A DNA stretch of 64,000 nt, from assembly GCA_022496805.1 (NCBI GenBank), contig CM040101.1, positions 4,218,501-4,282,500 of the forward strand. The letters run 5' to 3'. Positions 53,688-64,000 of the stretch are shown here, piece after piece. Position numbers and translations under genes: made by a program. The DNA comes from Pohlia nutans (taxonomy: Eukaryota; Streptophyta; Bryopsida; Bryales; Mniaceae). Within the stretch, counting starts at the first letter, position 1, and the number at the start of each line of letters is the position of its first letter. The notes under the pieces were generated by a model. That model made no database searches. It saw nothing but the letters and a program-made list of their open reading frames with translations, and was not told the DNA's origin.

Positions 53688-53756
53688 ACTCTCGTTGACG
53701 ATGAGAGTGAACAGTTTTGAGCTGCTCAATCGTGAAACTCACATTATTTCGCAGCT

Positions 53757-56700
53757 ATGGCGACGACGACTAGCTGCTGCTGCGTTTCTTCCATGGACTG
53801 CTCTACAATCTCTGCATTACAAAAAAAATCTCTCTCATCATCTAAAAATCTCTTCTCTCGTCCACCAGCACGTAATAATCTAGCTTCTCATAGTGGTAAT
53901 TGCTCCCCCTGGCTCTCGTCTTATCCCTCTGCTTGAATTGCTCTTTATTTTGTAATGGACGAATCGTTGCAGATTTCTTTTCTTTTCGAGGTTCAATGTT
54001 CTGTCATTCGAGGTTCCGTTGGTGAGTTTTTTAGGTTTTCGTGATTCAATTTGAGGTTTATGAATTTCAGCTTTCAATTGAATTTGTAAAACTGGTTTTG
54101 TCCTGATTAGGTTTGATTCTGGTTATGGATTGTCGTCAGGTTGCAGGAATAGGAAATTATCAGTTTCGCATTGCCATGGCTCTGGCATTCGGGCTTCGGC
54201 AAGTAATGCAACTCCAGGACCAGGTAATGCTTCTTGTTTTCATTTCTAATTGTCATTGCTCGAGCCTTATCTTCATGCGAGCATGTACACCTAAAGAAGC
54301 ATTGGTTCCTTATTATTAGACTGCCTTAATTTTTGTCGAGTATTATTGGCATATTGAAAGGGGATTCCTACGCATCTTAGCATGTACTTTATGAACATTG
54401 TATGAATAAACCGTGAATTTTCAAAGGGTCGATGTTAGGTGTATCCAAAATCAATCCTATTGTACATTTGAGGTAAGAATCTATAGGGGCAAGGGTCACA
54501 ATTAGGTGGAGTTATCTTCTAACAAGATTTTCAGTAAAATTAGACTGTTTCAAAAAAGATTAAAATAACACTAAGAAGAGAATCTTCTCCATAGTTCACA
54601 GAGAGAATTTATTTATAGACAAGAATATGTAGGAGTGGTTTTTAGGTAAGGTTCACAATTAGGTGTAGGTTTTTCAATAGAATTAAACCATTTCAAGAAA
54701 CTTTAAATAATACTATGAAGAGATTCTTCTCCATAATTCACAGGGAGGTCTGCTTATGCTCATATGGATATGGAGGCCTTTCCATGTATCATAGAAAGAC
54801 CTCCGTATGATCCCTGTAACCATAGAGAGACCTCCGTATGATCTCTTCATGATGCTATCTAAAAGTTCATGAAACAGTCTAATTCTACTGAAAACATTAT
54901 TGTGTTCATTTTGTTTTCTAAATGCTATGCACAAAATGAAAAAATGAAGCATCTTTGCTATACAAGTTGCTGAATGTAGCATATTGTATGTTCAAAATGC
55001 TTGAGTGGTTTTGGTCCACTCAAGAGTTGGAATGGCTGGTTGCGGTGAATCTTTTGTATTGATTGTGGTACTTAAAATTTACCTGTTTGTGCTTGCTGTT
55101 GCTTGAATTCCTAGATTCTGCCGTATAGACTATACAAGTCGACTGTAGTGTACATCTATGAAACTATTGACATACATGATTAAAGAGCATTGTACATTGA
55201 AAAAACATTGAGTGCCTTTGTTTACTAATCTTCATATTCTGCAGAAGAGAGAATAGATGTTTCAAGAAGACAGGCATTGTTGGCAGCATTGGCTTTCACA
55301 GTCCCTAGTTCTCACTTTTTCCAGCCGCAAAGAGACTCTCAAGCTCTGGCTGTTGAGTATGTGAGCTCAACCTCTATCTTGACCTCCTGTTCATTTTTGA
55401 AGGGTAGGGTATGGTGTGATTTAAGGTTGGATTTTTGTATTGCAGTAGGATCCAACTCGTCACGAAATTGCAGCTTATCGTAAACCCGTCTTGAATGTAA
55501 TCCATCTCTGATTCACAAATACTTACGAAGTTCTTCGTTTTTTTTTCCCAGCGATGAGAAGAAGAAAATTGAGTTGATTCAATATGAACTTAAAAAGGTA
55601 CTTACAAAGGGGAAATCAGCTGGAGTTTTGCGTTTGGCTTTCCACGATGCAGGAACTTTTGACAGCTCTGACAATTTAGGTAAAGCGCAAGTTGTAAATC
55701 TAGACTTGCCCTTGCACGTTGCGTGTCGAAATAGGATTACTTAGGCCATTTCCTGAAGTTTTTCCGAGCATGATCACATCCTTCTTGCTTATTACGGTTG
55801 ATTCTCTTTTGTATTCCTCACTCAATGTTGCTCCTTCTGGCGTAGTGGCTATTATTATTCCTTGTCGAGTTGGTGCGTTAATCAAACTCGGTGGTTTTTT
55901 GTTGCAGGAGGAATGAATGGTTCAATACTGTTTGAACTGGACAGACCTGAGAGCGCAGGTCTTCAGCGACCAATTAAGGTTTCAATCTAGACTTAACCTG
56001 TGTTTTCTAAAAGCTTCTTCTGAACTCTGCTATGTGACCAATTTCTCCTTCATAAATCAATGGATGCTTTTGATGCATCTGATTTCGTGAACCCTCAAGT
56101 AGCGTCATCAATAAAATTGTTACAATTAATCATGGCCCTTGCTCAAGGATTCGATAGATTCTCATCTAGAAAATCATCCTATATTATTAAGCTTTTGGGT
56201 AAATTGCAACATCCCTTTGCTTGTGTGTATTTCTATCGTAATTTTGATGGTCGTTGTATGTGCAGGTGTTGCAGAAAGTGAAAAGAGAACTTGACTTAGC
56301 TTTTCCAGGTATGTCCCATGCCTTTGTAGTTTCGTGTATTGTACAGCATATCTACTTGTGATGCAAGCTTCAATGAAAATACACGGTCTTTTATATATAT
56401 ATATATATATATTGAAACAAGGAATAAATGGACTCGTCGAGTTACAGGAATCCAATGGTCTCATGTAGTTGGAGGTTAAGGTGGTGCAGGAGAAGGATAT
56501 CCCCTGCTTGATTGAGTAATTCATGAACGTTGACATATTGGCAGTGTCTTGGGCTGATTTGATCGCTGTGGCTGGAGCCGCGGCCGTGGCGGAATGTGAT
56601 GGACCTGTGATTCCAATAACACTTGGCCGGCTCGATTCCTCGTAAGCATATTCTAGACCATGGTCGTTGTTGACGTTATCTCTGCATCTCCCTGGATAAA

Positions 56701-57959
56701 TAACTTGCTGAAGGTCTTAGTAATTCATGTTGATAGGGCTCGCTGAATTTCATTTGTTCAGATTGATGTACATTGTGCCCATTTAGAGATGTCTTGACGT
56801 GATTCTCTGTTCTGTAGTGGGCCTGATCCAGAAGGCAAAATGCCTGAGGAGACACTCGGTGCAAGTGATCTTAAGCAAGCGTTTCAATCTAAGGGCTTCA
56901 CGTATGTGCCTCTATCCCTTTTCAACATCTGTGCATTTTGAGATTTCCAATGTTGCTAATATCTCACTCCAAGAGGCATTCACGAAATATGGGCTATGTG
57001 AATGTAGGACACAGGAGCTTGTAGCACTTTCTGGAGCGCACACAATAGGAAACAAGGGATTTGGAAATCCCAATCTATTCGACAATTCTTACTTCCAAAT
57101 TCTGCTACAAAAGCCCTGGAAAATTGCAGGTATGCCAATTGTGCTGTTGCATCAGAAGCATTCTGTAATCCTTGAAATGGATACTCGTGAAGTCGGTTAA
57201 GTACGTTGTTTCTGTTGTTTGTGTACTAAATTGATTGAAATGACATATTTTTCTTGTCTAATTTTAATCAGCCTAAATGATGCTGCTGCATTTGGTGCAC
57301 GAGATATCAAGTGACTTCGTGATTGAGCGTCATATGTGTTATTCACGTCGTTTTTGTGACAAGATTTTATATGAAATATTTGTGTTCAGGGCCAGATGAT
57401 GGGATGACATCTATGATAGGTTTAGCAACAGACCGTGCACTCGCTGATGACGAGGAGTGCTTAAAGTAAGTTTCTGCCGTGAATGGCATTATTTCAATTC
57501 GAGCTTGCCTTTGGAAGAAAGAATTTATAGCTTTGAAACCACCATGGTTTATAGAACTCCATGAAAGGCTGGAATCAACGTGCACTCAAACCTCGTAAAT
57601 CTTACCCAACTCTTCACTATGACATAGTTTGAATGTGTGAAGTGTGCTACAATTGATAGTGTGGCAAATGTGCAGGATATTTTAGAATTTCATTTTTAGC
57701 GAAGGTCGTAATAAAGAGGTTTGAGTGTACGGTTCCAAGAGGAGAGAGATGGGCAGTATTCACACCGTCTACTGCTCGGTTTGCAGAGTTTCTTGCTGCC
57801 AAGTTTGCTGTGCTTGATTCTGATGGTCCTTCGGCTGGTACATGCAGGTGGCTGAAAGTGTACGCAGCTGATCAAGGGCGCTTTTTCACCGATTTTGCGG
57901 CTGTCTACACCAAACTAGTGAACACGGGTGCTCGTTGGGGCCCCAATATGCAGGCTTAG
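53757..57959 (+). CDS. TL29: Thylakoid lumen ascorbate-peroxidase-like protein TL29 (APX4), 11 exons
   Basis: Complete 355-aa gene. Exons: 53757-53895, 54140-54223, 55245-55356, 55552-55679, 55908-55978, 56266-56308, 56545-56641, 56818-56901, 57008-57129, 57390-57465, 57848-57959; all GT-AG and in frame. The N-terminus is a chloroplast transit peptide followed by a twin-arginine lumen signal (VSRRQALLAALAFTVPSS, near residues 80-97, ending ALA). The class I peroxidase fold follows: VLRLAFHDAGTF (Arg139, Phe142, His143), DLIAVAGAAAV, ALSGAHTIG (His264) and FDNSYFQILLQKPW, ending WGPNMQA. TL29 is a lumenal relative of ascorbate peroxidase associated with photosystem II; published work reports little or no peroxidase activity. 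Phe replaces the distal Trp typical of APX. Confidence 0.93.
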
Positions 57960-58039
57960 AAGCAGAGCAAGTGTTGGAATCATGTACTGTACGTCTTTCT
58001 CAGCGTGGCGGCGTTGTCAGTCTTCCAGGAGGATGTGGC

Positions 58040-58699
58040 GTGAAAACAACTATAGATTTTTTTTGTATCTCACTCAAGTTTTGCAGTTGTGAGGAGTGAC
58101 GTGCTCAAGGTCGTCATGAGTATCATTTGATATATAGAAGATACGCCATGTATGCAACGTGGACGTACTCTTTCTGGAGAATAGAAAAAGGACCCAACTA
58201 GCTGCTTCATGGGAGGATAGTTACATAGCTCTCTGAAGCACCTAGAGAGGCTATGTTGACTGCGTCTCGTCATTTGAAAATTCATTTAGTTTAGAAAGTA
58301 GTATTACCATAGCACTTGGTTTTGGATTGCAACAAGTGTCTGATGAGGGTCGTTTATATCGAGTGCGAAAAAATCAATACCCAGGGGAATAACCCTTCCC
58401 CTTTTTTCCGGAGATTGCTTTTGCTGTGTCTAATTCGTCCATCTCGGTGTGCCCAGACACTGTTAACCGAAATTTTTGATTCTCAATCTGTTTGACCAAA
58501 AAACGGTAGGTATAACTGGTTTTTAAACCCTATGCTTTCACTTTTATCTAGAATCTGGTTGCTGGAGCTCTTGATACTTGGAAAACCGTGGGATTTCTTC
58601 CAGAGTGGGAGACCTAGGGATCATGTCCCTCTGAAGCAAACCCTAGAAGGGCTTCTTCAACCTGTAATCAATACCTCATGTCTAGCATGGTTTGCTAAA

Positions 58700-58793
<94 letters not shown>

Positions 58794-60950
58794 CTATTCC
58801 AGTATTATGGATCGGACCAGGGTGAAGGTTCCAAGCTTGCAGACCATAAGGTGCGTTCTCTGCTGCAAAATAGTGAGATTCATGAAAGTAGAGCTTTTTC
58901 CAGATGTTCTCGAACTTCCTCTGCAAGGAGCTCATCAGCTGTTCAAGTTATAATGTTGCTCTGTAGATATAAACTGCATTCATTCCGAGCGCTTGAATAG
59001 TGCTTCCGTGACTGCTTTTTTCCCCTCTCGTTAAATGATGGCCCCTGGATTTGCAATGAGCTTGGCGTGATTGTGTGGACCTCCTGGAGTGACGACCTCC
59101 CCCTCCCTGTATTGCACGTTTAAAAGCACCTGTGCTCAGGCTACATGCAAATGCTTCCTCGTGGATATGTAGGACTTGAATAGCAGCATCACTGCTGGTC
59201 GGGTGTAGAAGGAATTGAAGCAACGCTTTTATGATGACGAGCCGCTTTGTCCTTGTCAGGGAGTGGACCCAGGAATAGCGCCTTGTGAGCCCCTTCAGGA
59301 AGGCCTCAAGAAGTTGCAGCTCCTTTGGAATTGTCCTGGACAGCAGATTCAGCATACTCAGCAGTGCTCCACAAGGTACTACTCACTCCTAACCTTAAAA
59401 AAAACACTCCTTGCTACTACTCTTTTCTAACCTTTAAAAAAACCTAGTATTCATCTCCCGTCAATAAAGCACTTTATTGGAAAACTATTCTTTTTTATTT
59501 GACATCTGACAAGAAGTTGTGACGAACATGGCACAATTTTTCGAATCTTCGAATCTCGATCTTTAAGCTTTAAATCATTTCGATCCAGCACACGTGAGTC
59601 CACTCTAAAAGAATGTAGAGGGCTGCTCACACTCTTGCTCTGGGGAAATATTTAATGAAAAGAACAGGGATATAATAGTAATAATAATATCCTCTACATT
59701 GGTGTTGTGGAAGAGTGGAAAGGGGAGGTGCATTGTGAGGGAAAGGAGTAAGTACTTATAACCGAAACCTGTAAAAGCAACTTTGTGAATCTCCAATTGG
59801 GAGTCTAGAATATAAATATGTAAATATAAATATATTTATATTTTTAGAAAAGTATGTGGTCAATTTGGAAGCTTTTTCCTGTCTTGGCAAGAGCAACCAA
59901 CTTCTGACGAGTCTCTTCAACTGCAGTTTTGAGTGCTTTTGACTACGCCGACAGCACTCTTCTCATGGACGATCGTCCTCACACACATTGTGTTTTGGCA
60001 GATGGCCTAATGGCTGACTCCTCCGATTCTATTTACACTGGAGGTCATGGTGGCTTCTAACCACCTGATTTCTAACTTCAGTCGAAGTAGTACTATTATT
60101 GCTCTTGTCCGAAATCGTTCGGAGTGTTGTTCAAGATCGAAAGTCTGTAATCTGTACTTGAGGTTTGAGTGACTCCACTTGCTCCTTTCTCTTCTGCTTC
60201 TCTGAATCCCGTACGACGCTATATTAGCCACGTTTGTAGTGTGAGAAGCATGCACTGGTAGGTAACCTCCTTTGTTTTTCCTTTCCATCGATTAGGTCAA
60301 GTAAGGATCCTCATCGGAGCGTAGTTTCTATCCTTCAAAACACCCATTTAATTTCTAGGGTAGAATACTACTACCAGTACGGTCACCTTGAGATCTTGGT
60401 CTTTTTCCAGGATGCACTTCAAGTGCAAATAGTGCATGTGTGAAGTGCTGTTCGGCATAGCTATAGAAGAAGTACTTTCCTAGTACACTTGGTTCAATAT
60501 TCTACGCAACTTCAAGCTCCTGTACTCAGATGACGACCCTGTCATCTCTCTAGTTCTCGCACCTGGAAAAGTAACTGAACAGTGACGTTCCAAGTAGTCT
60601 CCATGCTGACCTTCTCAATTAGTGGGATCTCCCCAAAACCTCCAACCTTTCTATAACGCCTCGGAGTGAACAGCATAAAAATCATTTAGTCTTGCTCCAG
60701 TACTCGGTGTCCTGTCTCTAATTGGGTTCACAATTCAGCGAGTGATGAGAACTTGCAGTGTTAGTACCAAAGATTGATATATTGATCATAAGTAGTACTA
60801 ATCTTGAGCTTGTTTTTTAATTCGTGCAATGGCGGCAGATTGTTGTCCAGGGCTGATCTCCTAGAACTTGCAGGTTTTGGTTTTTGGGGCTGATTCTTTT
60901 TCCACATGGTAGAGTAGTAGATTTTGGCTAGAATCAATTCATGAGCAGAT
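58040..60950. other. Intergenic DNA with a TA microsatellite
   Basis: A pure (TA)n tract runs from about 58706 to 58789. The rest (58800-60950) shows open frames without coding character, and no gene is supported. A small G+C-richer part at 58980-59350 has no recognisable motif. Confidence 0.5.
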
Positions 60951-61019
60951 GAGATTGCACTCATGATAGGGTACGTGTTGATTTTGCTACTTTTAATCAA
61001 CCGGGAGGTTTCCAATGCA

Positions 61020-62523
61020 ATGGAAGTGCAAGTTGGGTCTTCGGAGTGGGAAGCTGTTGCACAAGGAAGGACGGTGCTGGAATCAGTACAGCCTCCCCTG
61101 GAGAGTCCTGTATCAGCCAGGCCTACCAGAGCCAACCACTCTCTGGTTGCTGCCATTGTGGTGCTCATGGTGCTGGCCACTGCTGCCTTGATTTGTTGCT
61201 GCTACATGTGGGAGCAACAACTGCGCCTCAGAGTGGAAGCCAGAAACAACGAGCAAATTTCGTCTACCTCTCTGCAAGATCCTGTGGATGGTAGTAACCA
61301 CCACACCACGAACTCACGGATGGTAAGCTCTCCCTTTCTCTCATCTTCAATTGCTTTTGGTCGAGGACATCACACTTAAGTAAATCGGTTGTTGATTGAA
61401 ATAGATCATGTGAGATTCATAACTCTTGGTATAGCTTCTTAACAATATCACATCAACTTTCGAGTTTAGTAACTCGGTTGTTGGTGGAACTAGATCATGC
61501 TAAGTTAATGAGATTCATTTTCTTTTATTTTTTATAAAACCGGCTGGCAGTTATAAATGACATTGAGGACTGGTCTCTTAGAAATTCATGCTTAACTCTG
61601 GGTAGAGCTTCTTAAGGACATCACATTACCTTTTGAGTTTGGTAACTCGGTTGTTGATGGAACTGAATCATGGGGGATTCATTTTTCTTTTTTCACATAA
61701 CTGGGTGCAGTTTCAAACGACATTGGGGAATGGCAGACTCTCGTTTTCAGTGTAATGAAAAAGTCGGTGGCGTGTTCCTTCATGGTTGGTTTCATACTTT
61801 GGAGTGTTGTTTAGATATTCCTTATGTGGCATTTGTTCCTTTAGCTTACTAGTTCAGACCTCTTTAAATGTCACAGTCTAGGTGCACGAATGCACATAAT
61901 TACGTAAACCTTTGCAACATTGTGACAATCAAACGATTACGTAAAGTTTTGCAACATTGACAATCAATAGCGTTGCATGTAAAAGGGACAATAAAGATGT
62001 ACTTGGAGTCTCAAACCCTTTTCACACTTGTCGATCTCCTTAGCAACAGTGTGATAGCGAGAGCACAAAGTGAGAGGTTTGAATTGCGTACGACCGTTTC
62101 CTAGGTTTTCGTGAGAGAACAAAGCATGTGATGTTAGAGAAAGTGCTATCGAAGAGGTTGGTGTTGGTGTACTTTTTTCATTAGAAGATTCATAATTTTT
62201 CAGTTTTGGGCTTGTTTCCTGTCCCTAGGTTTTGGTGAGAGAACAAAGCATGTGATATTAGAGAAAATGCTATTAAAGAGGTCGGTGTACGTGCGTTTTT
62301 TTCCACTAGAAGATTCATATTTGTTCAGTTCTGAAATGAATGGTTTGTTGTGTGTATTTCAATGCAGGTTACAGCAACTCCCTCGACTGTGATAGTATTG
62401 ATAGGAGACGACATTCCTCCTTCCGTTGCCTGGGGTATCCCGCAAGGAATTCCTGCAGTGGCTTCTTCCTTGCCTCAAGCTGCACTGCAACCAACTCTCG
62501 ATGGAAAACGGGCTCCCAAATAA
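61020..62523 (+). CDS. GLUTAMINE DUMPER-like single-pass membrane protein, 2 exons
   Basis: Exons 61020-61322 and 62368-62523, joined in phase 0 (CGGATG/GTAAGC ... ATGCAG/GTTACA), give 152 aa. One transmembrane helix (HSLVAAIVVLMVLATAALIC, about 59-78) is followed by a Cys-rich edge (CCCYMW) and a cytosolic part with VIVLIGDDIPPSVAWGIP. This resembles the VIMAG motif (VIMAGEDxPxxLAxP) that, just after the helix, defines the plant GDU family, which affects amino-acid export. The match is partial, so the family call is tentative. An in-frame ATG at 60963 would add MIGYVLILLLLINREVSNA, which looks like a signal peptide. The 1-kb intron holds several tandem repeats. Confidence 0.6.
61383..61720. 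repeat. ~180-bp tandem repeat in the GDU-like gene intron
   Basis: TAACTCGGTTGTTG(A/G)TGGAACT and AGCTTCTTAA-type blocks recur at about 61380, 61470 and 61640, with GGGATTCATTTTCTTTT-like tails. About two and a half diverged copies. Confidence 0.7.
62095..62335. repeat. ~125-bp tandem repeat in the GDU-like gene intron
   Basis: Two copies of a unit starting CCTAGGTTTT and containing GAGAGAACAAAGCATGTGAT and AGAAGATTCATA, from about 62100 and 62224. Confidence 0.85.
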
Positions 62524-62529
62524 CAAAAC

Positions 62530-64000
62530 AAATTGTGGTGTGGAGAAGGTACTACTGCATCAATTGATAAGTTTCCTGGGAGAGTTTTCATTGGAACTAT
62601 GTGGCCAATTTCAGTCCTGGTGATATATGTAGTTGTTAGTTATTGCTAGGTTCTCAAGCTTGGATACTGTATTAGTATTATTATTATTGCTGGAAAGGAA
62701 AAGTATGATGCACATTGTCAGGTTTTGTGATGTGTTTGGATATTTATACCTTGAAAGTTTTACATGGAAGTATATAGGATAGCCATCCCTACAACTATGA
62801 TTATGGTGCCCATAGTGCATATTAAAAATAAAAAATAAAAAGAATAAAAAAACCTTTTCGAAAAAAATTCGCCACAATCTCAAAAACCAAGTTAACTCTT
62901 ACTTTTATTCAACATGGTGTTACTTTCGCAAGCGCATGTAATCTGCCTTTTGCAAAGAGTGTTTAATTTCGTTGTTCCTATTATTGTTCATAATTGATTT
63001 TGGTGCGTAGTTATAGGAACATGGGGTTTCATTGTTAATTCCTATTGTATAGTTCCTGCTACAGAGATATCCACTCTATACGATCACATGTTTGAATCAT
63101 ATGTATGCTGTTCACTGAACTTTTTCATATTTACTGTATTATTGAAAAAGCTCAACAATTCGTTGTGAATATGGTGAAAATCACGATTTGTTTGTTGTTG
63201 TTTGCGTGATTTATTGTAATGTATGTGCACCCATACTTGCCACTTTAACATTTTTAGGCCGTAGACTTTGTACCCCTACTAAAGTTTCCAAGATTTTCTC
63301 CGATGCTCTTGGATGCTCTTTGTTTTCACATCTTATGTTTGTCCTACTTGCATGCCTCCTAAATTCCCTCATAATGGCAAAGTGTCATCTTTCACTCCAT
63401 GTTCCAAGGAAAGTTATTGTATTAGTAAAAAGCAAACGAAGGAGTAGGTGGTGGATTATACTATTGCTTAATCCCTAAATGTCCAACCGACCAGAAAGTG
63501 GAGGATGTACAAAATCGAACAGAGCTTTCTCATTGACTTTTTGCAGCATGGATTTTTTCTTGTATATTCTATTAGAAGTTAGCTGCATGCATGTGTGATT
63601 TAGAAGTTAGGGCCGCTTTACTCTTAAAGGCTGGGCCAATTCGTTGTGTAAGAGGCCTGAAATCCTCACTTGTGATTGGTCAAAAGGCTAAAATTGGCCC
63701 CAACCCCTTTACACCTAAAGCCCGGGCCGATTTGTTGATATGAATTTGTTACTTAAAAAACGCATGGTCCGACATGGCCGAGCTCGTTGAATTGGGTGCA
63801 CCCAAAATGGAGGGCCAATGTCAAATTTCAATAAAAAAAGCTTTTTTTTATATAAAAGATGATTTTCTTCAGTGAACTAAATCCGTCGGATTATGTGGAA
63901 ATCAAAACGGCTCTTTTGAAAAGAGAGAGAGGAGCTGAAATTTGCTACATTTATTGAATCGGCTTGGCTTCTTGGCCCCGAGGCCTTTACATATGGGAGA
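62530..64000. other. Right-edge intergenic DNA
   Basis: No gene supported. At 63470, TTAATCCCTAAATGTCCAACCGACC resembles the start of family P TTAA-type elements. GGGCC(A/G)ATTYGTTG occurs twice (about 63633 and 63724) as part of a short direct repeat. Confidence 0.4.

Noticed and set aside
53471..53720. Frames coding for MFPTMFPT / GNIVGNIV / GTSSGTSS repeats
   Set aside because: They arise from the six-copy 12-bp repeat read in different frames; there is no gene structure.
58703..58790. Open frames coding for long YIYIYI runs
   Set aside because: Pure artefact of the (TA)n microsatellite.
58948..59355. 135-codon minus-strand frame
   Set aside because: No recognisable domain and no support from splice sites or context.

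Overview
This is nuclear DNA of a land plant. The genes have GT-AG introns and code for plant proteins, several of them chloroplast proteins with transit peptides (bS6c, TL29, a DUF1997 protein), in an A+T-rich, repeat-filled background. The species cannot be read from the sequence. The unusual transposon mix (a Tc1-type DD34E transposase, TTAA-target elements) and two poorly known gene families hint at a non-flowering plant, but that is inference.

Layout: 1-0.65 kb, first exon of a BAHD acyltransferase on the minus strand, running off the left edge. 0.7-8.7 kb, repeats only: nested MITEs, a tRNA-derived SINE, dispersed repeats. 8.8-13.2 kb, a complete 10-exon acetylornithine deacetylase gene. 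13.3-19 kb, repeats including a palindromic MITE. 19-24.9 kb, an unrecognised coiled-coil/membrane protein gene interrupted by a Tc1-type transposon, then a small intronless gene. 26.2-28.5 kb, a complete 6-exon plastid ribosomal protein S6 gene. 29-38 kb, transposon territory: a 5.8-kb element with Tc1-like terminal inverted repeats that holds a transposase relic and two minisatellites, flanked by TTAA-target elements, one nested in another. 38.2-39.6 kb, a 2-exon DUF1997 chloroplast protein gene (minus). 42.2-47.7 kb, a complete Ty1/copia retrotransposon with identical LTRs, an open gag-pol and a 5-bp target duplication. 47.7-53.6 kb, repeats and a small secreted proline-rich protein gene broken by one stop codon. 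53.75-57.96 kb, a complete 11-exon TL29/APX4-type thylakoid lumen peroxidase-like gene with a 12-bp tandem repeat just upstream. 61.0-62.5 kb, a 2-exon single-pass membrane protein resembling the GLUTAMINE DUMPER family.

The host genes are unrelated neighbours: arginine/ornithine metabolism, plastid translation, thylakoid biology, cell wall. The most unusual content is mobile DNA: a near-intact Tc1 transposase with a single premature stop, an inflated Tc1-like element carrying arrays of telomere-like palindromes, and short elements with CCC/GGG ends at TTAA sites, one of them with a filled/empty site pair inside the window.
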